In this document: piece by piece, positions 55,701 through 64,000 of the stretch
Layout: the number at the start of each line of letters is the position of its first letter
Position numbering within the stretch: position 1 is the first letter of the stretch
DNA from: Apostichopus japonicus
Taxonomy: Eukaryota; Echinodermata; Holothuroidea; Aspidochirotida; Stichopodidae
NCBI RefSeq assembly: GCF_037975245.1
Contig: NC_092575.1
Location: 1,991,001 to 2,055,000, forward strand
Direction: 5' to 3'
DNA: 64,000 bases
Made by a program: the position numbers and the translations under genes
Notes under the pieces: generated by a model
What the model was told of the DNA's origin: nothing
What the model saw: only the letters and a program-made list of their open reading frames with translations
The model's database searches: none

Positions 55701-58700
55701 GAACAACAGCGAGCTGTAGGGATTAAATGGAACCTGTGTATATAACACTGACGTCATGAGGCTTGTAAACATGTTGCCGATTCAACTCGGACAAAGGACA
55801 ACCAAAATCACCTTTATGAATATGTTATTAGTGTATATATATATATATATATATATAGTAAATAAATAAAGAACAACACACCAGAAAATTCCACTTCACG
55901 ACCGGTTTCGTCCTATTGGGACTCATCAGGCGAAGGTAGGAATCGAAACCCCAGGATCTTAATTGTGTCACAGACAGAAGTCCGTACCACTCGACCACAG
56001 TGATTCACTGGTGTTTGAAATGCGTATAAATTGGCTTTGTATAACTGTCATTGGGAGCTATATATATATATACTTAAGAAAATGTAAAACAATTTACAAT
56101 AACAATACCAACATGAGCATATTCTATCAGATTTGATATAGAATTGTGAAGTAGTAAAATATTAAAGGGTGAAGTATAAATACACTTACATAGTTTACTT
56201 GTACCGTAGCTTCCCATTGTGTTTCATCTTGGATAGCTGCATTGTTCACCACTATATCTAGCCGATTGTGTTTCTTGTACGTTTCCTCAAAGACATCTGA
56301 GAGAATGTAATGAAACTGCTTTCATTTATTTGGTCTACACAGTCCCTCTCAAAAAAATGAACATTTTTTAATTTGTGCAAAATATTTTGGAAAAGAAAAT
56401 CAAAAAGGTATATCTTATCTAAATATATTTGGAATAAATCTGCTATTTTCATTATATACTACAAATGCTACTATAGACTTACTCAGGAAAAGAGAATGTT
56501 CTGTAAGTCCTGAAACGCTTGTCGGCAACTTTTGGAACATTGACTTAGCAATGGAGTAACACATAAGTTCCAACCGTGGCCTTGAAAACTTTCAGATAAT
56601 TAATCTTTTGGGCACATTTATTGTTAAAATTTGATGTTGTGCTGATCATAAAGTTAAACAAAATATAGTACAGTCAGTAGAAAGCCAACATATCGTAGCT
56701 TTGAGCCAATACTATATTCAAACGTAGGATTAAACATGGAGTGGACAGAGAAACTTCTCCAGTTTCAAGGTGAAACTTGCGTCTACCAAAATTCAGTAGA
56801 AATGAGCTGGTCGAGTGCATTTTGCTGTCCGATGGGGTCGCATGCCAGAATGATAAAACAATCTCAAAAAACGATCCATATCAAAGTTGTATTTACCATG
56901 ACGGAGTGTACCAAAAGATAGTTTTGGTCTTGAAAGACACTTCAAGCCTTACCTGCCAGTTTATCTCCATAGGCTATATCACACCACATGAAGCCCACTC
57001 TATCTTTGCCATACTTTTCAGCTAGCTCTTCTGCCAATGTTCCACCTAGTTTCTTGTCGATGTCGATGATCGACACCCACTAATTGAAACAAAAATTATA
57101 AAGCTGTAGAGAATCTTTGCAAAATATGGTATTCAAATATTCCAGTCTGAGGATGGAACTTATAATAATAATAATATTTGCTTTTTATATAGCGCTTTAT
57201 ACCAGCGATAGGTCTCAAAGTGCTTTACAGATGTTATATTACCCCTGGACAATGATAACCTGTCCCAGAGACAATCCCTCCAGTCGGCAGCAGTTATATA
57301 CTGCACCCAATGACAAGTTACCTCACAGGTACCCATTTAACCCCGATGCCTTTGCCAATTGACCACCACGCTCTCACTTATCTGGTATCGAGAAATCAAT
57401 AAACTGTTCAATCAATCAAACAATCAGAAAATATTTATATAGCACCAATATCAATGACAGTTGTTCAAAGGCGCTAAAAGACAGTTACATGAAAATTAAT
57501 TGCAATACACTGGTTCAAACAGATCAAATTTTATGCAGTTTCTTGAATATATCAACAACCTGAACATTCTTGGTGTGGTTTGGAAGTGTGTTCCATTGTT
57601 TAGGACCAAACCATTGAAAATGACTGATTTGTAAATGACACTCTGTGAGGTTTGGGTGTGCACAATAAAATGAGGCAGTGAAGATGTAGATGTTCTGAGC
57701 TATCTGCATGATGGTTGTAGCTGTTCGTTCGAGATGAAATATGGCGAATTGTTTATGGTAAGCTTTATACACAAGAGGAAGTTCTCTGAACATGATACGC
57801 TATTGCATGGGGAGCCAGTGTATGCGTGATGGTTGAACATGATACGCTGTTGTATGGGGAGCCAGTGTATACGTGATGGTTGTAGCTGAAGCAAGTCCGA
57901 GATGAAATATGGCGATTGTTTATGGTAAGCTTTATACACAATCTGGAAGTATTCTGAACATGATATGCTGTTGTATGGGGAGCCAGTGTCTGCATGATGG
58001 TTGTAAGCTGAAGTAAGTCTGAGATGAAATATGGCGATTGTTTATGGTAAGCTTTATACAGTACACAAGAAGAAGTACTCTGAATATGATATGCTGTTGT
58101 ATGGGGAGCCAGTGTATGCATGATATGGTTGTAGGTGAAGTAAGTCAGAGATGAAATATGGCATTTGTTTAGGGTAAGCTTTATACACAAGAAGAAGTAC
58201 TCTGAACATGATACGCTGTTGTATGGGGAGCCAGTGTATGCGTGATGGTTGTAGCTGAAGTAAGTCTGAGATGTAAGATGGCGATTGTTTGTGGTAAGCT
58301 TTATACACAAGAAGAAGTACTCTGAACATGATATTCTGTTGTATGAGGAGCCAGTGTATGCATGATATGGTTGTAGGTGAAGTAAGTCTGAGATGAAATA
58401 TGGCAATTGTTTATGGTAAGCTTTATACACAAGAAGAAGTACTTTGAACATGATACGCTGTTGTATGGGGAGCCAGTGTATGCGTGATGGTTGTAGCTGA
58501 AGTAAGTCTGAGATGTAAGATGGCATTTGTTTATGGTAAGCTTTATACACAAGAAGAAGTACTCTGAACATGATACGCTGTTGTATGGGGAGCCAGTGTA
58601 TGCGTGATGGTTGTAGGTGAAGTAAGTCCGAGATGTAAGATGGCGATTGTTTATGATAACTAGAGTGATTTCCTACCAATTTTCTTCAATCGTTTATGAT

Positions 58701-60423
58701 AATTAGAGTGATTTCCTACCAATTTTCTTGATAACAGTTCAGTCAGTGGGTTGTGTCTGTTCACATTTGCTCAGCTTGGATTTCTTAATTATGTCACTGA
58801 ATGGAAAGATAACAGTTATAAGTACTGCAACAATATATGCTAGAATGTGAAATACAGTAATAGTCACACATATTCAAACATCACTATTGGGCCATTCTCG
58901 GTCACGAAAAATGGGATATTTGCACTTTACCACTAAGTAACTACTTTTAGGTAAAGAAAGTTGGGTTAATTCGATTGTAGTACTGAAGTATGCACTAGGG
59001 GAATCTTTTACAAAACCATATAGCTTCTAGCTCAAATCAGAGCATTCATGTGCTGGCAGAGGTCATATAAATGTCGGTCACATGTGTGACATGAAATAAA
59101 ACTGGCTTTTTTGCACAAAAAATCATTGGCAAATTCCTGTTTCTAACAGGACTGGATAACCCTAATTTCTCATGTTTCTACCTTAATGTGTTTCCATTCT
59201 AACAAGACATTTCACCTAAATATATCAATTCTAATAATTAGCATAATACTACATTTATAAGCTAACGGTCACGTGTGTGACATTGTTGGGTCACGTATGT
59301 GACATTCTGAATTTTCATTCCATAGATGCAATTTTTGCAGTGCAAATGTTGACACTAGTAATGACCACAGAACAGCACTGATGCTGATCAAATTCCATAG
59401 GAATTACTTTAAAATAGTTTTACTGCCATAGTTTTGTATTTGGAGGGTCACGTGTGTGACATTGTTGGGTCATGTGTGTGACATTCTGCATTTTCATGGA
59501 TGCTGCAATTTCATTGGATGAAGCTTTCCACATTTGCACATAACACTGTTGTCATGCCATACACACATGACATAACAACAGTCCAAGTCCACAATGCTGC
59601 TGCAATTTCATTGGATGAAGCTTTTCTCATGTGCAAATGACACTGTTGTAATGCCACACATTCATGACATAACAACAGTCCAAGTCCACAATGCTGCTGC
59701 AATTTCATTGGATGAAGCTTTTCTCATGTGCAAATGACACTGTTGTAATGCCACACATTCATGACATAACAACAGTCCAAGTCCACAGTGCTGCTGCAAA
59801 TTTCATTGGATGAAGCTTTCCTCATTTGCATATGACACTGTTGTAATGCCATACACTCATGGCATAACAACAGTCCAAGTCCACAGTGCTACTGCAATTT
59901 CATTGGATGAAGCTTTTCTCATGTGCATATGACACTGTTGTAATGCCATACACTCATGGCATAACAACAGTCCAAGTCCACAGTGCTGCTGCAATTTCAT
60001 TGGATGAAGCTTTTCTCATTTGCATATGACACTGTTGTAATGCCACACACTCATGACATAACAACAGTCCAAGTCCACAGTGCTGCTGCAATTTAATTGG
60101 ATGAAGCTTTTCTCATGTGCATATGACACTGTTGTAATGCCACACACTCATGACATAACAACAGTCCAAGTCCACAGTGCTACTGCAATTTCATTGGATG
60201 AAGCTTTTCTCATTTGCATATGACACTGTTGTAGAAAACTTAGCAAACTTTTTGCAAGCCAACATTTTGTGATAACAATGCTGGCCTCAGTTTTGTACAG
60301 TGCATGTTTCGTGGAGATACTGGTATTTACCTTAGCACCCAGTTCCAGCAGTCTTTCTGTTAGGGATCTACCAATCCCCTGTGCAGCACCAGTTACCAAG
60401 GCAACAGTCCCTTCTACCTTCAT
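49634..60423 (-). CDS. HPGD: HPGD-like short-chain dehydrogenase (15-hydroxyprostaglandin dehydrogenase type), complete, 7 coding exons
   Basis: A cytosolic NAD(H)-dependent classical SDR; HPGD oxidises the 15-hydroxyl of prostaglandins and related lipids (family knowledge). Exons: 60331-60423, 56953-57079, 56190-56296, 55617-55713, 54532-54605, 52177-52304 and 49634-49781. They total 774 bp and 257 residues (human HPGD 266), phase-consistent throughout. Motifs: TGAAQGIG (11-18) for the dinucleotide; Asp at the end of strand 2 (IIDID), favouring NAD; NNAA (91-94) where most members have NNAG; Ser139, Tyr151 and Lys155 (YASTK) as catalytic residues; ICPGYVET (182-189). The N-terminal 18 residues are nearly those of HPGD. 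An acceptor (TTTTCAG) at 60438 implies a 5' UTR intron; a possible UTR exon ends at about 62188 (CCACG|GTAAAG). The substrate could be another alcohol. Confidence 0.92.
50434..52108. repeat. 22-bp minisatellite, about 75 copies, with higher-order repeats
   Basis: Unit TTAAATCTACCTCATAATATAG with variants (CTTCATAAT, CTGCCTC, ACAG for ATAG, inserted TACTATAG). Variant units recur in blocks: AGTTAATCTACC at 51151, 51469 and 51743; TTCATAAATTAG at 51075, 51392, 51616 and 51891. It fills most of HPGD intron 6. Confidence 0.95.
52177..52304 (-). CDS. HPGD: HPGD-like coding exon 6
   Basis: Acceptor ATTTTTCACAG, donor GTAAGT, phase 0 to 2. EGDSAFIKGGMRVGAICPGY then VETVLGKAGNMLLP, the cofactor-closing PG motif. 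The 22-bp minisatellite lies 68 bp past the donor. Confidence 0.92.
52305..54531. other. HPGD-like intron 5
   Basis: 2.2 kb. Holds a short dispersed repeat (53290-53365, GGGAGATATCACAG and GACTTGATCAAGTCT) and the inverted MITE copy (54014-54371). The rest shows nothing recognisable. Confidence 0.55.
54014..54371 (-). mobile_element. MITE, copy 2 (inverted relative to 9731-10084)
   Basis: The reverse complement matches 9731-10084 over its whole length, e.g. GTCTAGATAAAAGATAACAA and GGACATCTCAGGTCTAGAT. The right end meets TTAA (54368-54371); the left flank (GTTAGAGGG) has lost it. It ends 160 bp from HPGD exon 5. Confidence 0.8.
54532..54605 (-). CDS. HPGD: HPGD-like coding exon 5 (active-site Tyr and Lys)
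   Basis: Acceptor TTTTTTGTTAG, donor GTTAGT, phase 1 to 0. FRKAWVPVYASTKAAIISLS then RCLP. The GTTAGT donor is chosen over a GTGTTT site 10 bp upstream because only it joins the next exon in the frame carrying ICPG. Confidence 0.85.
54700..55266. repeat. TGACCT-family repeat (truncated member)
   Basis: Loose tandem blocks of about 170-200 bp with TTTGACCTCTGGTGACCTCA, GGTGGATCCA-ATAT and TTTACAAG-CTTTCA, ending ATAGGTTCCTTTTGCCTTC and AGCAAGGAA. Related at its end to 45300-45735 and to the long elements. It lies in HPGD intron 4. Confidence 0.7.
55617..55713 (-). CDS. HPGD: HPGD-like coding exon 4
   Basis: Acceptor AATCCCTACAG, donor GTAGGG, phase 0 to 1. LAVVRGIRLAKKYMSTENGG then NGGVVINTASCN; holds the catalytic Ser. 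Confidence 0.92.
55858..56055 (-). mobile_element. tRNA-derived SINE carrying a hammerhead ribozyme
   Basis: Read on the minus strand, an A box (TGGTCGAGTGG, 55987-55997) and a B box (GTTTCGATTCC, 55939-55949) with tRNA-like spacing are followed directly by a hammerhead (55885-55945) and then TTTATTTATTTAC and a TA run at 55840-55858. TA runs lie at both ends. It sits in HPGD intron 3, on the sense strand of the gene. Outer boundaries are approximate. Confidence 0.75.
55885..55945 (-). ncRNA. Type I hammerhead ribozyme with minimal stem III
   Basis: On the minus strand: CTGATGA (55923-55929), stem II GTCC/GGAC with loop CAATA, GAAA (55906-55909), a very short palindromic stem III (ACCGGT), the cleavage triplet GTC ending at 55900, then GTGAAG. 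Stem I forms between CTTCGC, just 5' of CTGATGA, and GTGAAG, just after the cleavage site (6 pairs, one G-U). It continues after an internal loop with ATTCC/GGAAT. All invariant core bases are present. Minimal stem III type I hammerheads are known from Penelope-like elements and animal retrozymes (established). Confidence 0.88.
56190..56296 (-). CDS. HPGD: HPGD-like coding exon 3
   Basis: Acceptor ATTCTCTCAG, donor GTAAGT, phase 1 to 0. VFEETYKKHNRLDIVVNNAA then IQDETQWEATVQVNY; contains the NNAG-equivalent NNAA. Confidence 0.93.
56953..57079 (-). CDS. HPGD: HPGD-like coding exon 2
   Basis: Acceptor TTTCAATTAG, donor GTAAGG, phase 0 to 1. WVSIIDIDKKLGGTLAEELA then EKYGKDRVGFMWCDIAYGDK, covering strand 2 with the NAD-selecting Asp and the CD motif after strand 3. 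Confidence 0.93.
57155..57375 (-). mobile_element. SINE (copy 2), B box region deleted
   Basis: The minus strand has an A-box-like head (TGGTCAATTGGCAAAGGCAT), then the same body as 26288-26595 (GAGGGATTGTCTC, GACAGGTTATC). It ends CTGGTATAAAGCGCTATATA and AATATTATTATTAT. The stretch carrying the B box in copy 1 is missing. In HPGD intron 1. Confidence 0.8.
57400..58660 (-). mobile_element. LINE 3' end with internally amplified 40-codon tandem repeat
   Basis: The minus-strand frames read PSYISDLL.LQPSRIHWLPIQ and QRIMFRVLLLVYKAYHKQ, the C-terminal region of CR1/L2-type reverse transcriptase proteins. They repeat about 8 times with a 120-125 bp period between about 57700 and 58650. After the last copy comes FQWFGPKQWNTLPNHTKN and VVDIFKKLHKI with a stop near 57524, the usual C-terminus. 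A 3' tail follows with GGTGCTATATAAATA and TTGATTGATTGA (57400-57470). Frameshifts interrupt several units; it is not a functional gene. In HPGD intron 1. Confidence 0.85.
58680..59450. other. HPGD-like intron 1, unique part
   Basis: Begins with a duplicated stretch of about 33 bp (AGAGTGATTTCCTACCAATT at about 58662 and 58705). It contains GTCACRYRTGTGAC palindromes at about 59077 and 59267-59303. Nothing else recognised. Confidence 0.5.
59499..60235. repeat. 97-bp tandem repeat, 8 copies, one hairpin per unit
   Basis: CAATTTCATTGGATGAAGC recurs at about 59506, 59603, 59700, 59797, 59894, 59992, 60089 and 60186. Each unit has arms ACTGTTGTAATGCCA and TGGCATAACAACAGT (with small variants) around an 8-base loop. 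It ends about 95 bp from the HPGD exon 1 donor. A minus-strand open frame running out of exon 1 into it is incidental. Confidence 0.92.
60331..60423 (-). CDS. HPGD: HPGD-like coding exon 1 (start, Rossmann glycine motif)
   Basis: MKVEGTVALVTGAAQGIGR then SLTERLLELGAK, phase 0 donor GTAAAT. Fourteen UTR bases precede the ATG after an acceptor at 60438. Confidence 0.93.
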
Positions 60424-63389
60424 GATGATCTAGAGCTCTGAAAACTGTCAGCAAACCGAAAGAGAAATATATATGTGAATGTCAAACATTAAAGTAAAAA
60501 GTTCATTGATATTCCAAAGATTAAATTTCAGTGCAAACATCATGCAAGCAACAATTAAGTAGGTTTTGTGACAGGGAATAGTATATATGGTATCAAATAA
60601 ATCAATGCTGTGTAAATTGGCTCAACCTACTGCATAATGGCAAAGATGCATACCGTTTGACCCACCAGACCCACAGAATGAAAGCTACAGTAGCTTAAAT
60701 TTTGGACTTGATCTTAAAAAAAAGGCAATTAACTTAATTGATACCCTCGGCGAGCTCTGAAAACTGCACCGTAGATCAATTTTCTGACGTTTGGAAAAAA
60801 CCTGCAGGAACAACCAATTTTTGACTCCCTTCCCATATTGGGCAGAGGATCGATCAGTCTTAAGTCACAAAATATCTCTTTTAGTATAAACAACATTTTT
60901 TTTCACTGGAAGATTATAAAGTTTGTAATTATAAATGTGTAAAGTAATATGGGGACATTAAGTTCAGTTTATATTTTCGCAATACAGACATAATAAATTT
61001 GTGAAATGAACATAAGCCCATATGAACAATCTTAATAGCAATGTATATATTATTAATCCTTATGAATAACAATGCATATTCATGCCACAAGCATGGTCAA
61101 CTACTTCATAAACTCTTTTTGCTTCGGTTAATCAATTCAGGGTTCTTATTAAGCAACAGTTCAACAGTCATCAAGACCAATGGTCTTACAAAAGACCCTG
61201 TATTCTGAGCCACACAAAGACTGTTTTCTGTCAATGACAGGTGCTCATTTAGGTTAGCCCTTCATGTCACATTATTTTCCTGTGATTGGTACATTTGCCA
61301 GAACTGTGCAGTTTCAGTGATGAACTGGTGCAAGCTGCCGATTGCCAGCCAGTAATATGCTAAATGTTCAGTTTTCCTACCTGAAGGCTAAATTTTGATC
61401 AGCCTTAGTATTATTCCCACGCACACTGCATGATTCCCCGCCCCCCTCCCTCCCCGCGCCCACCATTTTAATTCAAATTACCACAGTTGATTTGAGTCTG
61501 TGCTCAGTCAGTGTGTGTGCTTCACACATAACTCTTTTCTGACCAATGATAATTCCACTGAGCCAATAACTTTTAATGTAGACTACTAACCCCCACCCTG
61601 TTATTAATATACATGTTTATTATTTAATTTTCTGTGGGAGGCACTCGAGCTTACCCCACCACCTATCACAACCCCTTCCCTCACAACCTCCTGTGGCTGT
61701 GCCACTGTCGACAAGTACTATGGAAGGTTGCATCAACTGGTTAACCGCAATTACTGTATGCTAGACATAACACCAGACTACGATTACAATAACTTAGAAC
61801 TCTAGTGGCTGACTTTACATAAAACCGTCATCACCTTTGTGGCTCTGTATTAACTGTACTGTACTTTGTGACCTAGTACTTAGGCTTAGGCCTAGTCTAG
61901 GGCTCAATTCTATTTACGTAAGTTGAGTTACGCTATCGTACATACACTGCGATTGCACTACGGCCCGACTAACGTTAGGTTTAGGACATTAGCAGACCTG
62001 TAAAAGTGTCACCTAACGTCGGAGCCTAGGCCTCGTTTCCTCCGATTTGAGTTACAATTTGGTTGGTCAACAAGGTCGGAAAACGTCTTAAGTTGTGATA
62101 TATTTGTGCCTTCCATGTATTATGTAAGTGCTAGTGAGCCAGTGCCACAGGTCACGGTGGTTCACAGAAATGTATACAATTCTTTACCGTGGATTTTTCG
62201 CGAAGCACCACGTGAAGCGTAGAACTGACATTGACCAGGGAGTTCCATAATCCCTGCGTGAAAACACATCGAAAATTAAAAATATGTAATTTACTGTTTA
62301 AGCACTTCTTACATTTCTCTTTTTCTATTTCTTTCGAAGTTAAGGTGGAAATTATTTTTTTTAAATCTTATACCATTTTATTGAGATTGCAACACGGTAT
62401 TCTTTCTATGCTTTCGTGTATAACATGAAGACACACTGAATAATATCAAACCGGTGGGCATGAAATCGATCAATTGTACGTGAGCTATCGACGGACCGCA
62501 TCTTATTGTAGCGGTTTGTGGTCGATGGTGGGCTATCATTATTTATTAATTAGTTCATATTGTTTATAGCCAACCAATTTACCACAGACGAGGAATGTTC
62601 CATTGATCCGTATCTACATTACGATCTTCCCTGCCAGTGGCGTAACTTCTATGGGCTCGCGGACCGTGCTGAGCCGGGGCCCCGACCAAAAGTGGCCCCC
62701 GCTATACTGATGCACAGAAAATGGGTACCTCTTTGGATAGGGAGGGTTCGTTTTTACTGAGAAAGAAACACTAATGCAAGACTGAACAAGACATTATACA
62801 TATTTTCACGTGATACGGAATACGGACATCATGGGCTCATTGGGTATAAATGTATGCATATAGTTGTGTTATTTATTATTATAATGAAAACAAAGTATAT
62901 AGTTTAAAACCCAACTCCAGCCAATCATTGTAGCCTACTGAGTACAACATCGGGACATGGGATTTTTTTTATAAAATTCTAAAACAATAACCCAACACCC
63001 CACAGCCTTGAAACTGCGTTCATTAGAGAAAAAAGGCAGGGCTTTCATATAAATATAATAATAAAAGGTAGGAATAAAGATGCCTTCGGTGTATCTGCTG
63101 AGTAAAAAAGCACAGGAAATTAGGCTTAGATGGAGACAGTTTCAGCCGAAATTAGGCCTATGCTTAGGTTTAATTACTGTATTTGTACAGTAGTCTACAT
63201 TATACTCCACACAGTAGGGGGACTCCCCCCCACCACGCCCCCCCCTGGAAAATCAAAAATTGAAAAAAAAGTTACACATTTGACATTTCAATGATTTCAC
63301 CCAACCAACAGTTCTCTAGTTATGTTCATTGCATACGGACCCATAATGCATTACTGAAATTATTGAATTTGAAAATTATCTCAAAATAA

Positions 63390-63520
63390 CCGATGTGTAA
63401 ATGCAACTTGAAACGCCCGGGAAGTGTCTTTTCCGACGATCTAGGAGTATTTTTTGGCCAAAAAAAAATCGTGGTACGCTCCACGCCAACCGATGGTGGC
63501 GCTCCGCTAATATAGTATCC
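63390..63520. repeat. CG-rich dispersed module, copy 3
   Basis: GCAACTTGAAACGCCCGGGA, TTTTTTGGCCAAAAAAAAAT, then CCACGCCAACCGATGGTGG and CGCTCCGCTAATATAGT. Homologous to 22408-22550 and 43425-43545, same strand. Confidence 0.75.
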
Positions 63521-63895
63521 AGAGCCGTATAATTCTCCCAAGTTTTGGTACTATATAAACAAAAGTTTTATCTATTGTTGTATTGGGGTGGGGGTGGGGA
63601 GAGGGGAGTGAACAAGGTACGAAGTTGCCCCAACTTTTAGATCGTAATATTTTCTGGATCTGTATGCAACCATTGATCAGCTACATGAGAAACCAAAGCA
63701 ATGAAAGGTTTATTCTTCAAATTTATTTGTTCTTTCCCATTTATTCCCTCTGTGATAAACGATAACATAAATGGAGTAAACACTGATTCGTTTCAGAGAT
63801 GGGATTAACTTACTGTATACATCATGATGATAGTGGTTCATATTTACAAGAGGTCTATGCTATGTCCATGCTAATTAGGTATCTTAAGTGCTACA

Positions 63896-63904
63896 CTATA
63901 TATA

Positions 63905-63961
<57 letters not shown>
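63896..63961. repeat. (TA)n microsatellite
   Basis: About 30 TA units with one TTTA interruption near the start. Confidence 0.95.
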
Positions 63962-63964
<3 letters not shown>

Positions 63965-64000
63965 TTAATGCATATTACTGTGACATACAATAATAATAAC

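Larger units (their letters stand above)
60438..64000. other. Region upstream of the HPGD-like gene
   Basis: Contains any HPGD 5' UTR exon and promoter. A candidate UTR exon (minus) ends at about 62188 with CCACG|GTAAAG; it has no coding support. Also seen: a C-rich tract (61436-61460), a GGGGCCCC-containing repeat piece (62636-62700), the CG-rich module (63390-63520), and a terminal TA microsatellite. No other gene found. Confidence 0.4.

Noticed and set aside
57765-58679. 304-residue minus-strand frame as a gene
   Set aside because: It is the amplified LINE segment with frame changes between units and lies inside an HPGD intron.
59499-60235. CRISPR-like array
   Set aside because: Direct tandem repeat with no unique spacers, in a eukaryotic intron.

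Overview
The window looks like nuclear DNA from an invertebrate deuterostome, most likely an echinoderm (sea cucumber or sea urchin type). It is AT-rich. Small exons with GT-AG junctions are separated by introns of up to about 5 kb, and most of the rest is minisatellites, MITEs, SINEs, LINE fragments and large non-coding repeats. The species call is inference. I find three protein-coding genes, all on the minus strand, rebuilt by joining exons whose reading phases agree at every junction.

From right to left: (1) A complete seven-exon short-chain dehydrogenase resembling 15-hydroxyprostaglandin dehydrogenase (HPGD) runs from 60423 to 49634 and gives 257 residues. (2) A complete ten-exon type II membrane sialyltransferase of the ST6GalNAc I/II group (GT29) runs from 35599 to 13992 and gives 429 residues with motifs L, S, III and VS. 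(3) The first six coding exons of NCBP3, a cap-binding and mRNA-export protein, run from 8332 to 968; the gene continues past the left edge. The three genes have unrelated roles (lipid mediator or alcohol oxidation, glycan sialylation, mRNA export), and nothing suggests they work together.

The intervening DNA by region: 1-955 is a 39-bp minisatellite that starts 12 bp beyond an NCBP3 splice donor. 9.7-10.1 kb and 54.0-54.4 kb hold two inverted copies of one MITE, one of them between TTAA sites. 19.7-22.4 kb and 45.8-48.7 kb hold two copies of a nearly 3-kb element packed with TGACCT/AGGTCA hexamers. 27.6-28.8 kb is a hAT-like element inside a TA microsatellite. 36.9-37.6 kb is a long inverted repeat. 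38.6-39.4 kb holds a hAT MITE with an intact 8-bp target duplication and a LINE 3' end. 50.4-52.1 kb is a 22-bp minisatellite with higher-order structure. HPGD introns hold a tRNA-type SINE joined to a complete hammerhead ribozyme (55.9 kb), a LINE whose C-terminal region was amplified as a 40-codon tandem repeat (57.5-58.6 kb), and a 97-bp hairpin array (59.5-60.2 kb).

The strongest unusual signal is the SINE-hammerhead unit on the minus strand at about 55885-55998. No promoters or polyadenylation sites could be assigned with confidence. No stand-alone tRNA gene, rRNA gene or CRISPR array is present.
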